From positions 3,272,001 through 3,336,000 of the forward strand of contig CAMQGK010000048.1 of assembly GCA_947000775.1 (NCBI GenBank): 64,000 bases of DNA, written 5' to 3'. Shown here in pieces: positions 58,731 to 64,000 of this stretch; position 1 is the first letter of the stretch; the number at the start of each line of letters is the position of its first letter. Below the pieces are notes generated by a model. It was not told the origin of the DNA. It did not search any database and worked only from the letters and a program-made list of their open reading frames with translations. The stretch is from Pterois miles (Eukaryota; Chordata; Actinopteri; Perciformes; Scorpaenidae). The translations under genes were made by a program, and so were the position numbers.

Positions 58731-59067
58731 GGGGGCGGCAGTAGCTCAGTCTGTAGGGAGTTGGCTTGGGAACCGGAGGGTCACCGGTTCAAGTCCCGAC
58801 ATGGACCAAAAACTGAGTGTGAACTGGTAGCTGGAGAGGTGCCAGTTTACCTCTTGGGCACTGCCGAGGTGCCCCTGAGCAAGGCACCAAACCCCCAACT
58901 GCTCGGGGCGCTTGTCAGGAGCAGCCCCCTCACTCTGACATCTCTCCATTAATGCATGTGTGTGTGTTTCAGGTCTGCATGTACCATGTACGAGTTTAAC
59001 AGAGTGTAAATTGAATTTCCCCAATGTGGGACTAATAAAGGTAGATCTTCTTCTTCTTCTTCTTCTT
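58731..59067 (+). mobile_element. tRNA-derived SINE, full length
   Basis: The pol III head has GGCGGCAGTAGCTCAGTCTG (box A) and GGTTCAAGTCC (box B, about 58787). The body contains GGCACTGCCGAGGTGCCCC and CAAGGCACCAAACCCCCAAC. The 3' end is CCCAATGTGGGACTAATAAA then (CTT)n. Same family as 54650-54962, opposite orientation. The 3' end resembles the LINE-type tails elsewhere in the window, as in SINEs that borrow LINE machinery. Confidence 0.9.
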
Positions 59068-60032
59068 GACAAGGACAAGAGTATAATGACAAATGTACAG
59101 TATGTCTTTCAAAAAAAGGGTAAAAGAATAAACTTTGACCTTTGAGGCCATTTGAGTTTTTGTGATGCACCTGAATGCACCATCCGTCTGACGGTGCCCT
59201 CATGCTTTACCTTACAAAGTGATGTGTTGACATCAGGAGATGATTGATGGATGATGAGACAGAAGTTCAATACACCAAAGCATGTTGTTGTCTCTCGGTG
59301 TAGGTCCTCCAGGAGGAGCGCCGTTGATCCCAATGTTCGTAGTGGCCAAGCGGCGGTGCTACATCTTCCGTGTCCATTGCATGATGTCAATGGGCCCAAA
59401 AAGACTTTTTCCAACAGACTTACATTGAGAAAGAAATGTCTGTAACTCACGATATGAGCCTGATCACTGAAACTGACCAAGGAGAGTCAGTAGATGGTAG
59501 CAAGCTGCCACTACATCAGAAAACTGAAAGATCAATTTACGGAGGCTAACGTTAACTGGAGCGCCGTGGATTATAAGGCAAGGAGGGATGAAACCACTTT
59601 TCCTTGATGTCAAACCAAAGAAATGCAAAGAAATGGGAGGAATCTGTAAAGTCGTGTGAGGAGAGAGATTTTTTCAAAGAACTGGCTGCTCTGGCTTAGA
59701 CGCCAGGCCCAGGCGTGTCCCACGTCACTGATTACCGTCCAACAGGTCTGCAGCCAGAGACAGAATGCAGAGCACCAACAGAGCAAACCAAACAGAGGGA
59801 CCCTCACAGATCCGATCGAGAGATTCTCCCAAAGCCCATTTCACTAACGTACTGTACCTGCACAGTTCCGGTAACTGTGAAATATCATGAATACTTCAGC
59901 CAAAGAGATATGTTATTGGTTAGGTTTGTTTGTTGGTGGACTTGGTGGAAGGGACAAGGAAGAGCCCATTCACTTTTGGAGCTGATTTGAATCACCAGGC
60001 AGATACAAACATTATTTTTCACTCATGAAAAC
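59068..60032. other. No gene; possible diffuse repeat at 59290-59420
   Basis: GACTTTTTCCAACAGACTTA with CATTGAGAAAGAAATGTC may be part of a fish repeat, not verified. No supported ORF. Confidence 0.3.
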
Positions 60033-60073
60033 TGCCGTGGCAGAGGTCTGCGCTCTCCGAGTGCCTTCTGGTT
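60033..60073 (+). mobile_element. 3' fragment of the 30942-type repeat
   Basis: GGCAGAGGTCTGCGCTCTCC followed by GAGTGCCTTCTGGTT, matching the end of the element at 30942-31479. Confidence 0.55.
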
Positions 60074-60955
60074 ATAATACAGGTTCAGCAGAATATCTGC
60101 GTCATTAACACCATTTTTTCAACCGAACTCCTGTTTTGTGTCCCAGTGCCCTAATCACACCCTGGATTTACAAAAATGCTAATAAATTATTTTTTCCTTT
60201 CCTCTAAAACTCCCAGCTGTTACGCCCATGTTTCCCATAGTATTGGTTTCTACATTTAAGCAGGCCTACCAGTAGGAAACACTAAGTATTTTACTGGTAC
60301 CTGATTGGTACAAATTCCAAACTGTGTAAATGCTGTACGGTAGCTGGAGTAGGCCTGCATGTCCAAATTAGACAAACAGTGAAGAGTGTTTGGTTTGCTC
60401 TGCTGCTGCTGTGTTTTCTGTCTCTGGGGCTGCAGAGCTGTTGGAGGTTAATCAGTGGCGTGGGACATACCGGGCCCTCTGGGCCCCACTCATATAACAG
60501 GACACGTTCACATGTTCACAAAGAACGCACTACTGACGTTACAGTTTAGTTTTGAGTTCTACGCCCCTACAAACGTTAGGGATGCTCTATGCTAATAATC
60601 AGATTGGGTGGTTTCAGGGAAACAAAGTAAATACAGTATATATCATATCTAAATATGCACATTGACCTATACACTACTGATATGTCATCATGCTGCATTT
60701 AATATTTCATATAGGGAAATGGGCTAATGAAGACAAATATGAACTTCTAAATTAAAAGCTAATTAGAACATTTTAATCAAATATTCCACTCTATGTTGTA
60801 TTGCATTGTATTCTATTTAATTGTCCTCATAACTGGGGTAAATATAGTAAATACTACAGACTACGTGGTCACTGACACAGTTGAACCCAGTAACTTGTCT
60901 GCAGGTTCAGGTTGATTCTTCAGCTCAGCATCTGATCCAGAGCCGATAGCACCAC
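60074..60955. other. No feature recognised
   Basis: Unique-looking sequence. Confidence 0.4.
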
Positions 60956-60960
60956 AGGGG

Positions 60961-61480
60961 TGTAATACGCTGTGTCAAACAAGGCGAGGACTCAAAAGCA
61001 CAACCAGGAGAGCAGGCAGGTAAGATCAATAATGTCTTTACTGGGAAAAAATAGTTCGATACACAGGAAGTCAGTCAGTAAACAGGCAAACAGATCCAAA
61101 TCGCTAAGCAAAGTCGTTGTCAAAAAAATCAGGCAGGATAATCAAAATCACGAGGAGACTTACACAAGAAAAGGACGCGAGGACGCTTTCACTCTAGAGT
61201 ACAAAGACGAACTGGCACAGAAGGAAGGGGGAGCACAGCTTAAATACTAGAGAGGGGAGTGACTAACTATGGACAGGTGGACACAATCAGGGCGGGGAGA
61301 CGATCAGACGCAGGTGAGGGTGGATGGAAAGTAGGTCAGGGATCTCATTCATTCAAAACGCGGAAGAACAGGAGGGCAGGAAGTGACCTGAAACAAGAGG
61401 GAGAGTTAGACTACAAAATAAAACAGGAAATACATACAAAACACATCATACATATAACTTAGGTACTGACTGGCGTGACA
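60961..61480 (-). mobile_element. Solo LTR of a Ty3/gypsy-like retrotransposon
   Basis: 520 bp that, read on the minus strand, starts TGTCACGCCAGTCAG and ends AGCGTATTACA (TG..CA). It is flanked by AGGGG on both sides (60956-60960 and 61481-61485), a perfect 5-bp target duplication. A TATTTAAGC box (about 61240) and an AGTAAA near 61036 are in the right order for U3 promoter and polyadenylation signal. No internal retrotransposon sequence adjoins, so it arose by recombination between two LTRs. Short ORFs across it are spurious. Confidence 0.88.
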
Positions 61481-61485
61481 AGGGG

Positions 61486-62980
61486 GTGAACATCATTGGA
61501 CAAGATGGCCTCTGAAGTCAGTGGCTCTTATGTATAGAGGGTGATTAATGCCAGAAATAAGAAGACGGTTAACAGGAAGACAACATATGTTGTAAACAAC
61601 ATCACTTCTCTCTTGGATACTTTAACCCTCATCCCACCTGGAGTCCCTGCAGACTCCAGACATGTCTACTTCTTGTTATATCTCACAGGTGCTTTATTCT
61701 GTCATTCCAATTTTTCATGACTTTGTCAATCAGTTTGTTCCTAATGACTTTTTTTTATCATAGTGTTCTGTTTCTCTTTTAATTGTGCTTTTGACTGTAA
61801 ATGTCACGAGGGTAGCCTGCAGTTTGAGGTTGCTGTGGGTCCTGGTGCCTAATCTACACTCACAGAAAGCTGTAGAGACACGCCGCACACTTCCTGAGAA
61901 AGCTAACTAGGCAAGTCGCAGGCGTTCAACTGGACATCAGAGCCAGGAAGTGGCGTGTTCAGACAAGTACCTCCCAATCCTTATATCAACAACCTTATTC
62001 ATTCTCGTCACAGGAGGTCCCTCTCATCAACTATCTCTTCCATCATTTTCTTCCAGCCATGGAATGCCTATCAAATAAATCAAAGACCACCTGATAAAGT
62101 ATCTGAAAACCAGGGGTCCAAATAAAAATAAATGACATACTACACACAGTCCGCCACAGTACTATGAATATCTGCCGTGTCCAAGAGGTTTTAACCAAAG
62201 AGATCATGATGACACCGGTGTATCCCGGCGCCCTCTGGCTGCCGAAGTCCAAAGAGCCAGGTGACGGTCTGAGAAATACTGATTGGAAGGAACAAATGCA
62301 AGGACTCCTACGTTACCAAGACTTAACTGAAGGCAGGAAAGTTGACATTGTGTTGTGAGCGCTAGCTGGGCCTGAGCCCAGGTCCAGACCGGCTGCATGG
62401 CGCTGCGTTACCTCACGGCTGTGATTCACACGTCTGTCGTTCACACAGGCTTCATGTTAGCTGCAGCGTTTCTGCTGCTGCTGCTCTTTCTGCACAGTTT
62501 GACCCTCATAATGGCCATTTCACATCATTTTAAATGTCATTTATATTTATTTTAGACAGAGAAAGTTCAAGAGACATGTGCTCATTTGTACATAATAGTA
62601 AGTCACTGCATGTTCTACAACACTGTCCTGCATATATTTCAGAATAAAAGCCTTATGAAGGAGTTCAGCCCACTGAAAAAAATACACTTGAGAGGTTTTA
62701 TTTTGAAATGAAAGCAGGAAGTGTTGATGTGAAGCCGCTCACCTGGGAGCTGGACTGTGACCCAAGCATAGACCCCAGCGGAGGGTCTCTCCAGCCAGGC
62801 CAGCTGGTGAGGAGTGGGTTGCAGTGATTGGCTGTGTGGGGTGCCCTGACAGCCTGTGGGGTGTGCCTCAGGCTAGAGGTCTAGTCCTGTGTTGAGCTGT
62901 GTGGTTTCACATCTTAGTGTGAGCTTCTGAGCCCTAGTTATTTGAAGGTTCTCACTTAGGCAGTTGAGTACAACCCATAT
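61486..62980. other. No gene recognised
   Basis: Unique-looking sequence; short ORFs at 62043-62398 on both strands have no known content. Confidence 0.4.
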
Positions 62981-63016
62981 TATTATTAATAATACTACTA
63001 CTACTAATAATAATAC

Positions 63017-63049
<33 letters not shown>

Positions 63050-63050
63050 T
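62981..63050. repeat. (TAA)n microsatellite
   Basis: TAATAATAA with TAC and CTA interruptions. Confidence 0.95.
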
Positions 63051-63059
63051 TATCCATAC

Positions 63060-63281
63060 ATAATTTTCCTGGTGTGAAGCTACGAGCGGTTCCTCGTTGG
63101 TGGCACTAATGAGCCTCCATACACAGGGCTTTCTCGCGGGTACAGCTCGCTCGCTGAGGCAGAGGGGCGCTAACCAGGAGCGGTGCAGTCATTTCCACCA
63201 CATTTGTAGCCGTTCTCCCACGAGACGCGGCACGGATGACGGGACAGTGCGTGAGAAGAGCGGACTAGCGTGTATTTTAAG
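63060..63281 (+). promoter_or_regulatory. CpG-rich block with possible 5' UTR exon
   Basis: CpGs are unusually dense (CGTTCTCCCACGAGACGCGG, GACGGGACAGTGCGTGAG) compared with the rest of the window. The block ends in TTTTAAG/GTAAGCC, a consensus donor at 63281/63282. It could be the first exon of a gene running off the right edge. No start codon with a convincing frame is seen. Confidence 0.3.
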
Positions 63282-64000
63282 GTAAGCCTGTTTGTCTGCG
63301 GCGACGCTGCTGGTGATTTGGGTGGATGCGCTCCGGACGCGCGGCTGCTGCTCAGCATCAGCAGCGTGGATATCTGGATCCACGTCTTCTCGTCTGAAGC
63401 GCGGTGGTTGGCTCAAATACACAGATTTTTACCGATCAGTGGGGAATGTTTGGTGACGGAGACGCAGCTGCTCTTCATCATCTCCAGATGGCTTTATAAT
63501 AATTGATATTCATGAAATGAACATGAGGCTTGTTCGTTTTCGGTTTTAACGTGTTCAGTCGTACAACACTGCGTGGTAGCGACGCCTGATTCAAGCCTGC
63601 AGCACCGTGGAAGCCTGGATCCAAATCCACGCTTCATGTCATGATACTAGCCGGTACTGAACCACCCCCTCGCCCGCTGCTGTGATTCTGACATGTCGTG
63701 GCCTGTTTGACGACCATCCTAGACATCATTCCTAATCACACGTCCCTGGCACGTGCCTTTGGTTTGTTAATCGCTCAGATCGATTACTGAGAGCGACTGA
63801 AGGCTACAGCACTTGTCCCTGTGTGTCAGTGGAGGTTCCCGTCCAGGGCGGGACCGCTGGGTTTCCATGGGGAGGGATGCCGTGTCGGAACCAGGAGACT
63901 AAACGATCTCTGCTCATCATGTGTTTCGGTTTCATTGTGAGACAGATTCAGTCAGCCGGACCCCGTCCGCCAGGACCACTTCATCTGTGTTGCATCAGCT
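63282..64000. other. No gene recognised to the window end
   Basis: CpG content remains fairly high to about 63480. No ORF with recognisable content. Confidence 0.35.

Noticed and set aside
58731..58805. Functional tRNA gene
   Set aside because: Box A and B are present but no full cloverleaf is seen, and the sequence continues as a SINE body with LINE-like tail.
60972..61462. Plus-strand ORFs of 92 and 67 aa
   Set aside because: They lie inside the solo LTR and read antisense to it.

Overview
This is almost certainly a teleost fish nuclear sequence, most likely percomorph-like. The evidence is vertebrate-style introns (GT..AG), long CA/GT and TA microsatellites, and many fish-typical repeats: tRNA-headed SINEs ending in GGGACTAATAAAGG, (TTATC)n-tailed non-LTR 3' ends, Tc1, hAT and piggyBac pieces, and Ty3/gypsy parts. 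Nothing bacterial or plasmid-like is present. The species cannot be named from the sequence.

Only one convincing intact protein gene is seen: a minus-strand TRIM-type (RING, B-box, coiled coil, B30.2) E3 ligase gene in two coding exons at 40965-44665. Its B30.2 domain carries 4 full copies plus one partial copy of a 30-residue Gly/Ser/Phe-rich repeat. The repeat sits about where the V1 loop lies in TRIM5-alpha. Two exon-like open stretches (37399-37713 minus, 45639-45833 plus) and one CpG-rich exon-like block with a consensus donor (63060-63281) might belong to unrecognised genes. All three are weak.

Layout. 1-6790: microsatellites, a GGGGAGGAGA purine tract and a decayed LINE. 6791-11457: a 4.6-kb CCAT/CCAC satellite with about 22 copies of an interspersed 45-bp spacer and visible higher-order duplication. 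11460-15030: TA tracts, two inverted copies of a tRNA-like SINE, and a full-length dead Tc1 element inside a TA microsatellite. 17491-19310: homopolymer-rich, probably poorly assembled sequence hiding a gypsy Gag fragment. 19866-21250: a retroposon-like unit with a 144-aa membrane-protein ORF. 21290-29560: three minisatellites among otherwise quiet DNA. 30940-33290: a fish repeat and a 732-bp hAT deletion derivative with a near-perfect 8-bp target duplication. 37809-38407: tetranucleotide and 100-bp tandem arrays. 40438-44665: a MITE and the TRIM gene. 45060-48330: gypsy integrase end and Penelope-like remnant. 48909-51745: about 100 copies of a 28-bp minisatellite ending in tRNA-like sequence. 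52027-61480: Tc1, SINE, Tx1-like LINE, piggyBac and a solo gypsy LTR with a perfect 5-bp target duplication.

There are no operons or gene clusters. The window is mostly repeat-driven intergenic or intronic DNA around one candidate innate-immunity gene. Very long open reading frames over the tandem arrays are by-products of stop-free repeat units. Element family names are from memory of sequence patterns, not from database searches.
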